Origin: Ectothiorhodospiraceae bacterium BW-2
Lineage (GTDB): Bacteria > Pseudomonadota > Gammaproteobacteria > Thiohalomonadales > Thiohalomonadaceae
Reading direction: 5' to 3'
Assembly (NCBI GenBank): GCA_008375315.1
Contig: CP032507.1
Coordinates: 3,992,071-4,056,070, forward strand
Length of the DNA: 64,000 bases
Part shown: positions 19,101 through 29,073 of the stretch, one piece after another
Position numbering within the stretch: position 1 is the first letter of the stretch
How the letters are laid out: each line of letters starts with the position of its first letter
Made by a program: the position numbers and the translations under genes
The notes under the pieces: generated by a model
Seen by the model: only the letters and a program-made list of their open reading frames with translations
Told to the model about the DNA's origin: nothing
The model's database searches: none

Positions 19101-21590
19101 TTGTGCCGTTGCCACGCTACGACCGAGAATGGTTATCTCTTTAAGCAGCTCGTTCGCGGTCAATATATGCTTATCGTCGCTGCCGAGTTGGGTAAGGGTG
19201 TTCCATTGGCTGCCCCCGTTATCACCGACTAACAGACGCCCAGCTGTCGCTGAGACCGTCTCCGCCGGACGGATTCGCCATTGATAGCTTGCGGCTGGAT
19301 CGTCATCGACCTCAAATTGATTTAACTCATCGTTGTAGCGCAGCGTTGACATAAGCGCCGGAGAGAGCAGATGGACTTCGGCCCCTGCCAGCGGGTGACC
19401 GTTGCTATCAACTAGCTGGCCGGTGATCGTGGCGGTTGTACTCAGTTGTGGCAGGATGAGATTAACATTAACGGCTGCAGCGCTAGCTTGTAATAGGGTA
19501 TCGACGGCGAGGCTCTGGCTAACCCGCTGATAGTCGCCATGCAGGGCTGAGATCGTTAGCGTGCTACTGTCGGAGGGGGGAACAATATCATCAAAAACCG
19601 CCCTACCCTCGCTATCGGTAAGAGCCACATACTGCTCTGCAATAGAGACCCTTGCCCCCTCTATCGGTTGACCTGAACGAGCAGTCACAGTCACTTCAAC
19701 TCTCCGTTTTAGTGAGGTCAACTGCTTTAGTACAAAGGCGTAGTCATAGAGTCCGCCCGCTGTCTCGCCCTGTCTCATTAACGCCCCATCTTCGGCGGTG
19801 GTTAAGAGCCACTTTTGCGGGGAGACCTCCCTAGCGAGGGCATAACTCTCTTCATTGCTGTAGCCGTAGTGGGTGCCCACGCTATCACTCACGCCCGCGC
19901 CGCTATTATTGCCGAGCGCTGGATTGATAAATTTAACGCCCTCGGCAACGCGCTGCCAGCCGTCAGCGCCTCGAAGGTAGAGATCGATATCGGCCCGATC
20001 CCCAAAGTTCGATAGTAGAGCGTAGTACTGCTCCATCTTGCCACTTAAGAGCTGACTCTGGTAAGGAACAACAGTCGCGTAACTGCCTAAGGCGGCGGCG
20101 GTAGTATCGGCGGCGGCGAGGGTCTCGCCACTGGTCATATCTTTCACTTCGACTCGGGAGCCGGCCACCACGCTCCAGCTCCAATCGGGCCGCGCTGTCA
20201 GCGTCTCGGCATCAAGCTGGTGATCGCGAGCAAAGTCGGCCGCAGCCTCTTGAGCTAACTGGTCTATATTCCGAATCGTATCGGCAGAGCGGTAAGGGGT
20301 GACGAGCAGACGGATATCGCGACTAGGGTTACTACGACCGGCCCTATGCAGCAGTACCGCTTTATGCTGCCCACGGCCACGAGTCGGCACTGCGAGGGGG
20401 GCCGCTGCGTTAAATCGATAGAGGGGGCGATTGCTCTCTGACTCCTCCTGCTGCGGTAGCACTCCACGACTCAACAGCTCTCCCCCCTGCTGCACGGCAG
20501 GCTGCATCACCGCATAGAGAGAGGGGCTATTTGGAACGGGAACTTCAATGGTCACATAGCCCGGTTTACGCAGCTCGACACTCTCTCCTGGCACGGCGCT
20601 AATCGTTAATCCCGTCGCAGGGTCGGTAATGGTACCGATTAGACTACCGTCATAGTAAACATCAACCCCTTGAAGCAGTTGTGGCACACTAATGTTGCTA
20701 TCTTCGGGCAGGCCATAACTGCGGACAACAACAGTCCGCGCCTCACCCGGCTGTTGCGGGATCGGCTCATCTAAGAGGAAAGTCGTGGTCTCGGTGATCG
20801 TGCTTGGCGCGTAGTCACCCCCGCTCGCATCGCTTAACTGTAGGGTGTAGCCGGTGGCATCGGCCACTGTTACGCGAGTCGTGGTGCCGTTAAAGATAAT
20901 CTCTAGCGTTTTAGTGGCGCTTGTTGAGACGGCCCCCTCGCTATAGAGGGTCGCAGAGACGCCGTTTGAGAGCGGAATCTCAGTCACTACAGTGCTACCG
21001 CCCTCCAGTTGTACCGCTAGCGGGGTGGCCAGATAGATCCAGTGCCCCGCCCCCGGAGTGAGTAGGGCCAGCGTGCCATTTTGACTTAGTAGATCGTAAA
21101 AAGACCATGAGCCACCCCCAAAGGCAAACAGTCGTTGCGGATAGAGACCGGCACGCCGTAGCTCGGTAGCGAAGCTCTCTGTGGCCAAGGCCTCTGAACC
21201 GGTACCAATTAGATTCCAGCCCGATACCAGCGTATCGACCTGAAACGGTTGAGCCGCACCTGAGAGGGTCAGGGTAGCCGTCGCCTCTGAATCGATCTTC
21301 ACCCAAACCCCTCTATTGACTAGGGAGTTAACCGGCTCATCTTTGAGTGCCCCTTGCCCAGTTACCGCATCGTAGAAGCTCCAGCTACCGTTGCCAAAGG
21401 CAAATATTCGGCTAATGCCATCCTGTTGCCGAAAAAAGTCGCTAACCTTGGTTGAACCATCGCTATCGGCCTGAGAGTGAAGCGTCACCAAATTCCATCC
21501 TGGATTGAGCGTTAGCGTCTGCGCTGCAGAGAGGGTGGATGAGGCAACAACCAGCCATAGAGCAAAGATAAAACGAAGAGAGTTGACCAT
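13194..21590 (-). CDS. Giant secreted multidomain protein (2798 aa): GWNLV modules, CUB-like repeats and CAP/SCP domain
   Basis: A signal peptide (1-23) precedes module 1 (from about 25: GWNLVTLHS, RIFAF, WSFYD, GVWVK) and module 2 (from about 120: GWNLIGTG, RLFAF, WSFYD, HWIY). The scaffold up to about residue 1500 parallels the 2101-residue protein, with carboxypeptidase-regulatory-like domains near 628-676, 720-745, 1115-1165 and 1310-1370 and an Asp-rich loop DLNGDERPDYDE. Residues about 1775-2375 hold six repeats of about 95 residues resembling CUB domains (SGPY ... FDYVYI.D ... SG ... SDGSV..GV.V). A TATETS linker leads to a CAP/SCP domain (about 2417-2570: NHSNYLVTH, SENVSS, THNEVGIGAA) and a final Ig-like part. 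It has a promoter at 21638-21666 and overlaps the reading frame of the peptidase gene closely. Its function is unknown; an extracellular adhesive or matrix protein is likely. Confidence 0.85.
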   Translation of the reverse strand: MVNSLRFIFALWLVVASSTLSAAQTLTLNPGWNLVTLHSQADSDGSTKVSDFFRQQDGISRIFAFGNGSWSFYDAVTGQGALKDEPVNSLVNRGVWVKIDSEATATLTLSGAAQPFQVDTLVSGWNLIGTGSEALATESFATELRRAGLYPQRLFAFGGGSWSFYDLLSQNGTLALLTPGAGHWIYLATPLAVQLEGGSTVVTEIPLSNGVSATLYSEGAVSTSATKTLEIIFNGTTTRVTVADATGYTLQLSDASGGDYAPSTITETTTFLLDEPIPQQPGEARTVVVRSYGLPEDSNISVPQLLQGVDVYYDGSLIGTITDPATGLTISAVPGESVELRKPGYVTIEVPVPNSPSLYAVMQPAVQQGGELLSRGVLPQQEESESNRPLYRFNAAAPLAVPTRGRGQHKAVLLHRAGRSNPSRDIRLLVTPYRSADTIRNIDQLAQEAAADFARDHQLDAETLTARPDWSWSVVAGSRVEVKDMTSGETLAAADTTAAALGSYATVVPYQSQLLSGKMEQYYALLSNFGDRADIDLYLRGADGWQRVAEGVKFINPALGNNSGAGVSDSVGTHYGYSNEESYALAREVSPQKWLLTTAEDGALMRQGETAGGLYDYAFVLKQLTSLKRRVEVTVTARSGQPIEGARVSIAEQYVALTDSEGRAVFDDIVPPSDSSTLTISALHGDYQRVSQSLAVDTLLQASAAAVNVNLILPQLSTTATITGQLVDSNGHPLAGAEVHLLSPALMSTLRYNDELNQFEVDDDPAASYQWRIRPAETVSATAGRLLVGDNGGSQWNTLTQLGSDDKHILTANELLKEITILGRSVATAQYDEAYYTGRFILELAISYDLNGDERPDYDEISQQLEAVVQLNPAKLVPVPLDSNPQLKGGREIGFFYLEPQEGEEESDQTYWQLDISWQSGGGDETSYLRPTAAGDFSWQTEPTSEATLALSESQSHTPVLNWGVLVAALSNHKLVNQLVQFAEVGQNQSDQRYIDGAGVGIVLRAVANESSQRYERRFTFSATIEELVALQAGTAVPADTLPERIATTDSEGNYHFNNIDINLGGYTNQTLTHSLLRLYAAKAGYRTTLPEAVAKFRPESASVTHPQLVLENRPTRTVVVSITAGDQPLAGAEIWLNGASQGVSDESGRRTLADLPLGNYEIVAIPPSDSGFDMAIETLQLQRSATAAELPVLMTLAPITSGVGLPPMIEEFSVSPVQANGTVLVTGRVVEYIESNGEVSTYPYGMSGDTRIRDAVALEINGESFSVPLNSNSNVSITQNLDEGENQILLWAVNQAGFTESSVAIRHYQPQLRTVRGELLYSSDSSRGVAAGAEVVVSNIYGETTVIETDSEGQFQLSGLRANEIYFLNAAYQFEGRLFTLPEGYLIDPAITGVGQITLTDSGLDALGDIDIDLVPVVITESATLDSDNQLQLRGIVFDYDGGAGEAVQPLQLYVDNRPVATVAVTVSQTSETEWHFDTSYPLTAAQLPSPEVMLIATNRNGLGSDRFPIYLELDPQLGGGLGESEGEVALVVVLPEDESVSEGWFSIYNANGQLVADTPWSSVAGAVGPFSGLTAGSYSYELFIDHYPPQSGQFVVDAQGDATITIDLSQLIGEVADAESPQLLSIGYPDVVTGESITTIDLNSSGHQVMLRLQLSDNAAEISWVGVTAWPHLPAEADESQQRQWEQSMAAIGGGLEPIVAEATLVDGSVTEGTWEAQLQFPLGIPSGQWEISVNIEDASWNYSWYDLYGGMEPQSTLDQRYLLDLTGSTQAANRVSWTTGAYIENANWSERLSLPLEYSEYQLSIVGETEEGYDFIRVFDADGEPLRDSSGELIGELSGFMNQTYTITSGTITATLTADSSVNAAGVTVTLIGIAGAISDTESANWRSGPYPDNATIEQVLTIPDAEQLEVTITGEVEQNYDYLYIINSDGERIAELTGVLSERLFLNGNSLTAQLVSDSSVSAAGVDITITSATANSGGSLTEWYSGPYDNNDAVDPVELSIPEASALTVTVSGRTEADFDVVSITDAEGNLVRQLSGEISTSFVVQGSSISVDLVSDDIVTDSGVLVTIASSDDILSWSSGAYNNNAQLSQQLSITGATSLSVTLVGQTEAERDLVSLYDANDELIAQLSGEIDRQLEVSGSSIRAELTSDGSTTASGVTVTIADNSHQRVTEWSSGPYPNSATLTQELGVVGANALLVSVSGATEEGFDQLTITDGYGVEVAVFSGTIEESLIVQGASIVATLTSDGSVNDSGVTVRVEPYSGGIDTSTATDTGTTDLTSWNSGPYSENDTLEQQLSIEGAEALAVTVNGATEAGFDYVYIEDGAGQQYGLYSGAMSETLTVPGETIIVRLVSDGSINDIGVFVTIAATAADSATETSTATETSTATETSTATETSTATETSTATDIAVDDGLGLLNRVRSDVGMVPFASNQALEAAAVNHSNYLVTHAISGHYEQEGLPGFTGRAPIDRALYAGYPSRSVSENVSSDTYANSSIESSIESLMSAIYHRFGFLTFTHNEVGIGAAANSTTGLNGYTYKMGNQTLAELCLGDSFSGFGSYYPNVCADSAMQIEASLYEGATANVALANPAIVLWPVEDAVDIPPVFFEESPDPLPDYSVSGYPVSIQFNPEIGGDPEVTRFELYNALGELVSNVRLLTAANDPNGQFSAREFALFPLERLNWGERYSVEVDYRQDDVEQGLSWSFTTRDPGEPLYTVTQTGESIGAQSGESLIIYMPPEDGDDSNSQVGYQYSMEAIEVEILDANTLRVIPFGAVGEVATITFHGKEVVVTLE
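14357..14451 (-). repeat. 18-base repeats encoding a TATETS linker
   Basis: About five copies of ggtagctgttgatgtctc encode TATETS units between the last CUB-like repeat and the CAP domain. The units are almost identical at DNA level, so linker length can vary in frame. Confidence 0.85.
14466..16280 (-). repeat. Six CUB-like protein repeats
   Basis: Six consecutive units of about 95 codons encode W.SGPY..N...., a FD.V.I.D strand pair, an SG turn and a (T/S)SDGSV...GV.V ending. They are diverged at DNA level, so they are old duplications. CUB domains in other proteins mediate calcium-dependent binding; this assignment rests on motif spacing only. Confidence 0.65.
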
Positions 21591-21637
21591 AACCTTAGAC
21601 TTCCGAGGGTGATAGATAGGGGTTGAGATTGCTGCTA

Positions 21638-21666
21638 AGGATAGACCATTTTTGGCGGTATGGCAA
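21638..21666 (-). promoter_or_regulatory. Sigma70-type promoter for the 2798-aa gene
   Basis: On the minus strand TTGCCA (21666-21661) and TATCCT (21643-21638) are 17 bases apart and match consensus at five and four of six positions. The start codon at 21590 is preceded by GGAAG. The layout closely resembles the lipoprotein promoter at 11289-11317. Confidence 0.6.
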
Positions 21667-21773
21667 ATAGGGTGAAAAACAGACCACCATTAAAAAACGC
21701 AATATAATCAATAGACTATGTAAGCAGCGCACAATTCAACCTAAGATTGTTTGCAAAAAATTATCCGCTTACC

Positions 21774-21905
21774 TTAACTCTCACAGGCGGCAGCGTCGCT
21801 CGGGGTAGCGCCACGACACTCGATAACTTCGCGGTGGTGCTGGCGAATGGTGGCAACTGCCACCCGCTCCCCCCAAGCTCTCGGCCAGTTCAGTGCGGTA
21901 GTCAT
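21774..21905 (-). pseudogene. truD: truD-like N-terminal remnant (43 codons)
   Basis: A 43-codon frame starts at an ATG (21905-21903) that overlaps the ispDF stop in an ATGA arrangement, the coupling often seen between ispF and truD in gammaproteobacteria. Its product begins MTTALNWPRAWGERVAVATI and resembles the beginning of TruD tRNA pseudouridine-13 synthases (PRA.GEP...A.IR), which are about 350 residues long. Similarity fades after about 25 residues and the frame stops at 21774; I find no further TruD sequence before the giant-protein promoter. I read it as a truncated, non-functional truD at the edge of the accessory island. The call depends on short similarity plus synteny. Confidence 0.5.
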
Positions 21906-23095
21906 GCACTCACAAGCAGCGCTACGGCGTGGGTGGCTATCCCCTCTTCGCGGCCGATAAAGCCCATCTTTTCGGTGGTGGTCGCCTTCACGCTCACCTG
22001 TGCTAGCTTTATATCGAGATCAGCGGCAACGGTTCGGCGCATAGCGTCGATATAGGGGGCTAGTTTAGGCTGCTGCGCGATGATAGTGATATCGCAATTG
22101 GCCACCCGCCACGACTGTTGCTGAAGTAGTGTCGCCACACGACGCAGCAGAATGCGGCTATCGATGTGGCGATATGCGGCGGCGCTGTCGGGAAAGTGTT
22201 GGCCAATATCGCCCAGTGCTGCCGCGCCTAACAGGGCATCCGCTAGCGCATGTAGCACCACATCGCCATCGGAGTGGGCCTCTAGCCCCTTCGGATAGTC
22301 GATAGCCACACCGCCTAATTTTAACGGTTTATCGGCCTCAAAGCGGTGGGCATCGTAGCCGTGCCCGATACGAAAGGGGGGGGGCTTCGCCGCTAGTCGC
22401 TGTTGTCGTTGCAAAATCGCTTCGGCACGGGGTAGATCTTGCGGCCAGGTGATTTTAAGATTCTCTTCGCTGCCGACGACCAGTTGCGGTTGCCCCCCTA
22501 GCCGCTCTATCGCTGAGGCCTCATCGGTCATCGCTAGCTTTTCGGCCTTAACCTGCTCTAACGCCTGCCGAAGTAGCCCATAGCGGAACATCTGCGGTGT
22601 TAGGGCACGCCAAATCTTATCGCGCGAGATCGTCTCGATCACACGCTGTTCACCCTCGATCCGTTTGAGAGTATCGGCAACGGCGACCCCTAGTAGCCCG
22701 CCGACCGGGTGGTGTTGCAACGTTTGCAGCAGCGTATTCAGATCGTCCGCACTCAAGCAGGGACGCGCTGCATCGTGAACTAGCACCCAATCCTCTAGTT
22801 CGGCTATCGACTGTAGCCGCGCTAGGCCATTGAGTACCGACTCACTCCGCTCGCTCCCCCCTTGAGCCTGCATCAATTTAGGGTCGGTCAGCGCCAAGTT
22901 AGGCCAGTGGTTATCGGCTGCCGACAGCACCACCACAATCCCGCTTATTAGCGGGTGATCTAAAAAGCGCTGTAGCGTCATCTCCAGCACCGTGCGACCG
23001 CACAGCGGCAGATACTGTTTCGGGGTCTCCCCCCCCATCCGTCTGCCGATACCGGCCGCCGGAATAATTGCCCAATAGCGCACTGACTGACTCAT
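21902..23095 (-). CDS. ispDF: Fused IspD-IspF, bifunctional MEP-pathway enzyme
   Basis: One 397-residue frame carries both enzymes. Residues 1-232 are IspD (MEP cytidylyltransferase), with the CTP loop PAAGIGRRMGGETPKQYL and VHDAARP. Residues about 240-397 are IspF (MECDP synthase), with GHGYDAH metal ligands, HSDGDV and the C-terminal TTTEKMGFIGREEGIA. They make successive but non-adjacent intermediates of isoprenoid precursors in the cytoplasm. In most gammaproteobacteria these are separate adjacent genes; fusion is common in alpha- and epsilonproteobacteria. The linker contains a nine-C run (plus-strand G 22376-22384) exactly between the domains. The start overlaps the ftsB stop by four bases and the stop overlaps the truD stub. 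Confidence 0.95.
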   Translation of the reverse strand: MSQSVRYWAIIPAAGIGRRMGGETPKQYLPLCGRTVLEMTLQRFLDHPLISGIVVVLSAADNHWPNLALTDPKLMQAQGGSERSESVLNGLARLQSIAELEDWVLVHDAARPCLSADDLNTLLQTLQHHPVGGLLGVAVADTLKRIEGEQRVIETISRDKIWRALTPQMFRYGLLRQALEQVKAEKLAMTDEASAIERLGGQPQLVVGSEENLKITWPQDLPRAEAILQRQQRLAAKPPPFRIGHGYDAHRFEADKPLKLGGVAIDYPKGLEAHSDGDVVLHALADALLGAAALGDIGQHFPDSAAAYRHIDSRILLRRVATLLQQQSWRVANCDITIIAQQPKLAPYIDAMRRTVAADLDIKLAQVSVKATTTEKMGFIGREEGIATHAVALLVSA

Positions 23096-23382
23096 GGTGC
23101 TGTGTTTGATTCAATAATGTAGAGGTAGGCTTCACCCGGCTTGACCATGCCCAGTTCGGAGCGGGCTCGCTCCTCAATGGCATCTAGGCCGGTTTTTAGA
23201 TCGATCACCTCGGCGGCAAGCGTCTCGTTGCGTAGCTGTAGCTCGCTATTTTGCTGTAGCTGGTGGCCAATGGCCGCCTCCAGCTCCCACAGACGCAATA
23301 CCCCTCCGGGAGTGAACCAGAGGCGATATTGCATCCAAACCAGCGCTAGCAGCAGCAACAGCGGCAATAGCAGCCGTGGCAA
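23092..23382 (-). CDS. ftsB: Cell division protein FtsB
   Basis: A 96-residue bitopic protein. The N-terminal membrane segment (LLLPLLLLLALVWMQYRLWF) is followed by a periplasmic coiled coil (about 35-75) and the family signature EERARSELGMVKPGE. FtsB joins FtsL and FtsQ in the divisome and helps activate septal wall synthesis. Position between eno and ispD is the usual one. The only start giving a typical N-terminus is TTG at 23382, without a strong ribosome site, so translation may depend on coupling with eno. Confidence 0.93.
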   Translation of the reverse strand: MPRLLLPLLLLLALVWMQYRLWFTPGGVLRLWELEAAIGHQLQQNSELQLRNETLAAEVIDLKTGLDAIEERARSELGMVKPGEAYLYIIESNTAP

Positions 23383-23412
23383 GAGGGCGTTGCCGTTCGG
23401 TAGGAGGAGAAA

Positions 23413-24726
<1,314 letters not shown>

Positions 24727-24798
24727 TTAATCTCCTGTCACAGTGAATGAATTTAGTCGAAAGGTAAGGGTAGAGAGCGCCATTTTACCTGCTGAATG

Positions 24799-25626
24799 TT
24801 ACAGTAGCGGTGTCGCCTTCACGGTGGCATCGACTCTTTGTAGCGTCTCTAACAGCGGCTCTAGCTGGTGCAGCGGCCACATATTCGGGCCATCGCTTAA
24901 CGCTCGATCGGGGTCGGGGTGGGTCTCGATAAATAGTCCAGAGATGCCGGCCGCTACCGCTGCCCGAGCTAACAGCGGCACAAATTGGCGCTGCCCCCCC
25001 GATCGCTCCCCTAGCCCCCCCGGCTGCTGTACTGAGTGGGTGGCGTCAAAGATAACCGGAGCCCCCGTTTGGCGCATAATCTGTAACGAGCGCATATCGC
25101 TAATTAGGGTATGGTAACCGAAGCTCACTCCTCGTTCGCACACCATGATCTGTTCATTACCTACCTGTCGCATCTTTTCGACCACATGCACCATATCGTC
25201 TGGGGCGAGAAACTGCCCCTTTTTGATATTGACCGGCCTACCCTGCCGCGCTACCTGCTGCATAAAGTGGGTCTGGCGGCACAAAAAGGCGGGAGTTTGT
25301 AAAATATCGACCACATCGGCCACCTCATCGAGCGGGGTATTGTCATGCACATCGGTCAGCACCGGTAGGGCTAGTTCGGTGCGCACCCGTTGTAAAATGC
25401 GTAGCCCCGCCTCTATCCCCGGCCCGCGAAAGCTGTTGGCTGAGGTGCGATTGGCCTTATCGAATGAGGCCTTAAAGATAAACGGCAGCGCTAACCGAGT
25501 CGTTATCGCTTTCAGTTCGGTCGCTGTGGCCATGATGAGCGCCTCCGACTCAATCACGCAGGGGCCGGCAATGAGTAGCAGTGGCGCATCGAGCCCTATC
25601 TTAAAATCGAGTAGTCGCATCGCCAT
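24799..25626 (-). CDS. kdsA: 3-deoxy-8-phosphooctulonate synthase
   Basis: A 275-residue enzyme condensing arabinose 5-phosphate and phosphoenolpyruvate to KDO 8-phosphate for lipopolysaccharide. Visible signatures are [59 protein letters not shown] and [11 protein letters not shown]. It starts one base after the pyrG stop, so the two are surely co-transcribed. Presence implies a KDO-containing outer membrane. Confidence 0.98.
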   Translation of the reverse strand: MAMRLLDFKIGLDAPLLLIAGPCVIESEALIMATATELKAITTRLALPFIFKASFDKANRTSANSFRGPGIEAGLRILQRVRTELALPVLTDVHDNTPLDEVADVVDILQTPAFLCRQTHFMQQVARQGRPVNIKKGQFLAPDDMVHVVEKMRQVGNEQIMVCERGVSFGYHTLISDMRSLQIMRQTGAPVIFDATHSVQQPGGLGERSGGQRQFVPLLARAAVAAGISGLFIETHPDPDRALSDGPNMWPLHQLEPLLETLQRVDATVKATPLL

Positions 25627-25627
25627 C

Positions 25628-27268
<1,641 letters not shown>

Positions 27269-27484
27269 TTAGCTGCCTTCATTCTGAAAACCAAAGAGGG
27301 AGGGGGATAAACGGTTACCGCTAAATAGCTATAGCGCTGCCATTGTGCGCAATTTATCCCCTTTTTGCAATCGGCATCTCGCCTCACACAGCTCTAGGTG
27401 AGCGTGACAGTTCGTGTTAACCTATGGCCCAATTTTGAGAGTGCCAGCTAGTCTTCAACCCCACACCGTGAACTATCAACCCAC

Positions 27485-28276
27485 ATGAGTCACAACGCCG
27501 CCACCATTCGTTTCACCACCTATGAGCACCCCCTCGGGGAGCGTATCCGTACCCTGTTGCGACTAGAACATCTGTTTCGTCAGGCCCATTTTTTTCATCG
27601 CGAATGCCGTAATGGCTGGGATAGCCGGATGCTGGTTGTCTCGCTATTTGAACTGCTCGATCTCTTTAGCCGTACCGATCTAAAAAGTGAAATTATGAAG
27701 GAGATTGATCGCTCCATCGCTAGCCTACAGCCGCTGATTGAAAACCCTAGGGTCGATACCACTCGGCTCAGTATGACCTTAAAACTGCTCAAGCGGATTA
27801 ATGATAATCTGATTGAAACCCCGGGACAACTAGGCCAAGAGCTGCGTGATGATCCCTTTTTAACCTCGATTCGCCAACGAAGCACCATTCCCGGCGGCAC
27901 ATGCGATTTTGATCTGCCCGCCTACCACCAGTGGTTAGAGGGCGATCCAGCGCTACGACTGCGGCTACAGCAGGAGTGGCTAGAGACACTCACCCCTATT
28001 CGTCAGGCGATTGAGGGGCTGTTGCAGATGGTACGAGATAGCGCCACCCCGTGCGCTGTCACCGCCATCAATGGACAGTATCAGCAGCCGCTCGATACTC
28101 AACATGCCTATCAGATGATCCGTATCAAGCTGCCATGCTGTCGGGAGACGCTCTATCCTGAGATAAGCGGTAGCCGCCACCGAATCAATATCCGCTTTAT
28201 GCAACTCAACCAGCTATCCCTCCCCGAACCGGTCAATCTTGATAGGCAGTTCGAGCTCTCACTCTGCCTGCTATGA
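27485..28276 (+). CDS. zapD: Cell division protein ZapD (YacF)
   Basis: The 263-residue protein matches the ZapD/DUF1342 family: an all-helical N-terminal part (FTTYEHPLGERIRTLLRLEHLF) and a beta domain toward the C-terminus (GSRHRINIRFMQ). ZapD binds the FtsZ C-terminal tail and bundles protofilaments. It overlaps yacG by four bases (ATGA), the classic pairing. Upstream spacer 27269-27484 shows no gene; no strong ribosome site was seen before the ATG. Confidence 0.95.
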   Translation: MSHNAATIRFTTYEHPLGERIRTLLRLEHLFRQAHFFHRECRNGWDSRMLVVSLFELLDLFSRTDLKSEIMKEIDRSIASLQPLIENPRVDTTRLSMTLKLLKRINDNLIETPGQLGQELRDDPFLTSIRQRSTIPGGTCDFDLPAYHQWLEGDPALRLRLQQEWLETLTPIRQAIEGLLQMVRDSATPCAVTAINGQYQQPLDTQHAYQMIRIKLPCCRETLYPEISGSRHRINIRFMQLNQLSLPEPVNLDRQFELSLCLL

Positions 28277-28464
28277 TCCGCTGCCCCCTCTGTCACCAAC
28301 CGACAAAGTGGCAAGATAACCCCTCTCGCCCCTTCTGCAGCGAGCGCTGCCGTCTAATCGATTTAGGCGAGTGGTATAGCGAAAACCGTCGCATTGCCGG
28401 TAACACAGAGAGCGCTTGCCACGACGATAAATCGCCACTACAATCGGACCATTACTTCGAGTAA
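28273..28464 (+). CDS. yacG: DNA gyrase inhibitor YacG, zinc protein
   Basis: A 63-residue protein with four zinc-ligand cysteines (C4, C7, C22, C26) in MIRCPLC and FCSERCRLIDLGEW, diagnostic of YacG. In Escherichia coli the protein binds GyrB and blocks DNA binding. Start overlaps the zapD stop. The C-terminal tail is acidic and variable, as usual. Confidence 0.93.
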   Translation: MIRCPLCHQPTKWQDNPSRPFCSERCRLIDLGEWYSENRRIAGNTESACHDDKSPLQSDHYFE

Positions 28465-28541
28465 TAGCTGTTTAAACGATATTTATAACTTCAACCCGCA
28501 ACTACGCAGATGCGTACCAACCAACCATGGAGAGTCTAACT

Positions 28542-28946
28542 ATGGCAGAGATTTTTTCTGATGAGTGGATGAATCAACTTAAAGATGCTTGGAATGCTGA
28601 ACCGGAGGTGAAAGAGGCGCTGGCAAAAATTAACTTCTCTTCGATCATTTGCTGCGGCTTTAAGAACGAAGAGAACCCTAGAGGGGTGTTTGTGGTCGAA
28701 AATGGCGAGGCGGTTCGTGCCGGTGACTGGAGTGGCGAAGAGGCTAACTGGGATATGCGTGCCGATCGCGATAACTGGATGAAGTGGATTCAAAAACCGC
28801 TAGGAATGACCTCAATGGGGATGGCGGTCGCTACCGGTAAGCTCAAATTTGCCAAGGGCGACTTTAAGGCGATGATGAAAGATCCCGGCATGGCCAGCCC
28901 ATTTGTCAAAAGCTTCGCTTTAATGGCCAAAATCGGCGGCGAATAG
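28542..28946 (+). CDS. SCP-2 sterol-transfer family protein
   Basis: A small single-domain protein of 134 residues with the SCP-2 fold pattern (FVVENGEAVRAGDW, then a helix ending WIQKPLGMTSMGMAVATGKLKFAKGDFKAMM). SCP-2-like proteins bind hydrophobic ligands such as lipids. The start is placed at the second ATG (28542), because GGAG lies nine bases before it; an ATG 15 bases upstream overlaps that site. A terminator follows directly, so it ends a transcription unit or is monocistronic. Confidence 0.75.
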   Translation: MAEIFSDEWMNQLKDAWNAEPEVKEALAKINFSSIICCGFKNEENPRGVFVVENGEAVRAGDWSGEEANWDMRADRDNWMKWIQKPLGMTSMGMAVATGKLKFAKGDFKAMMKDPGMASPFVKSFALMAKIGGE

Positions 28947-28973
28947 CCCCCTTTTTGCGGCCACAGTTTAGAT

Positions 28974-29001
28974 AACGCCACCGCTAACGGTGGCGTTTTT
29001 T
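28974..29001 (+). terminator. Rho-independent terminator after the SCP-2 gene
   Basis: AACGCCACCG (28974-28983), a CTAA loop and CGGTGGCGTT (28988-28997) form a ten-pair stem followed by T residues to 29001. Confidence 0.95.
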
Positions 29002-29073
29002 ATCTGTTTAAGTTTTTCAGTCCAACTGACGATAACAGCAGTGACTCCCCCCTTAGCCCGATATGAGAGACCG

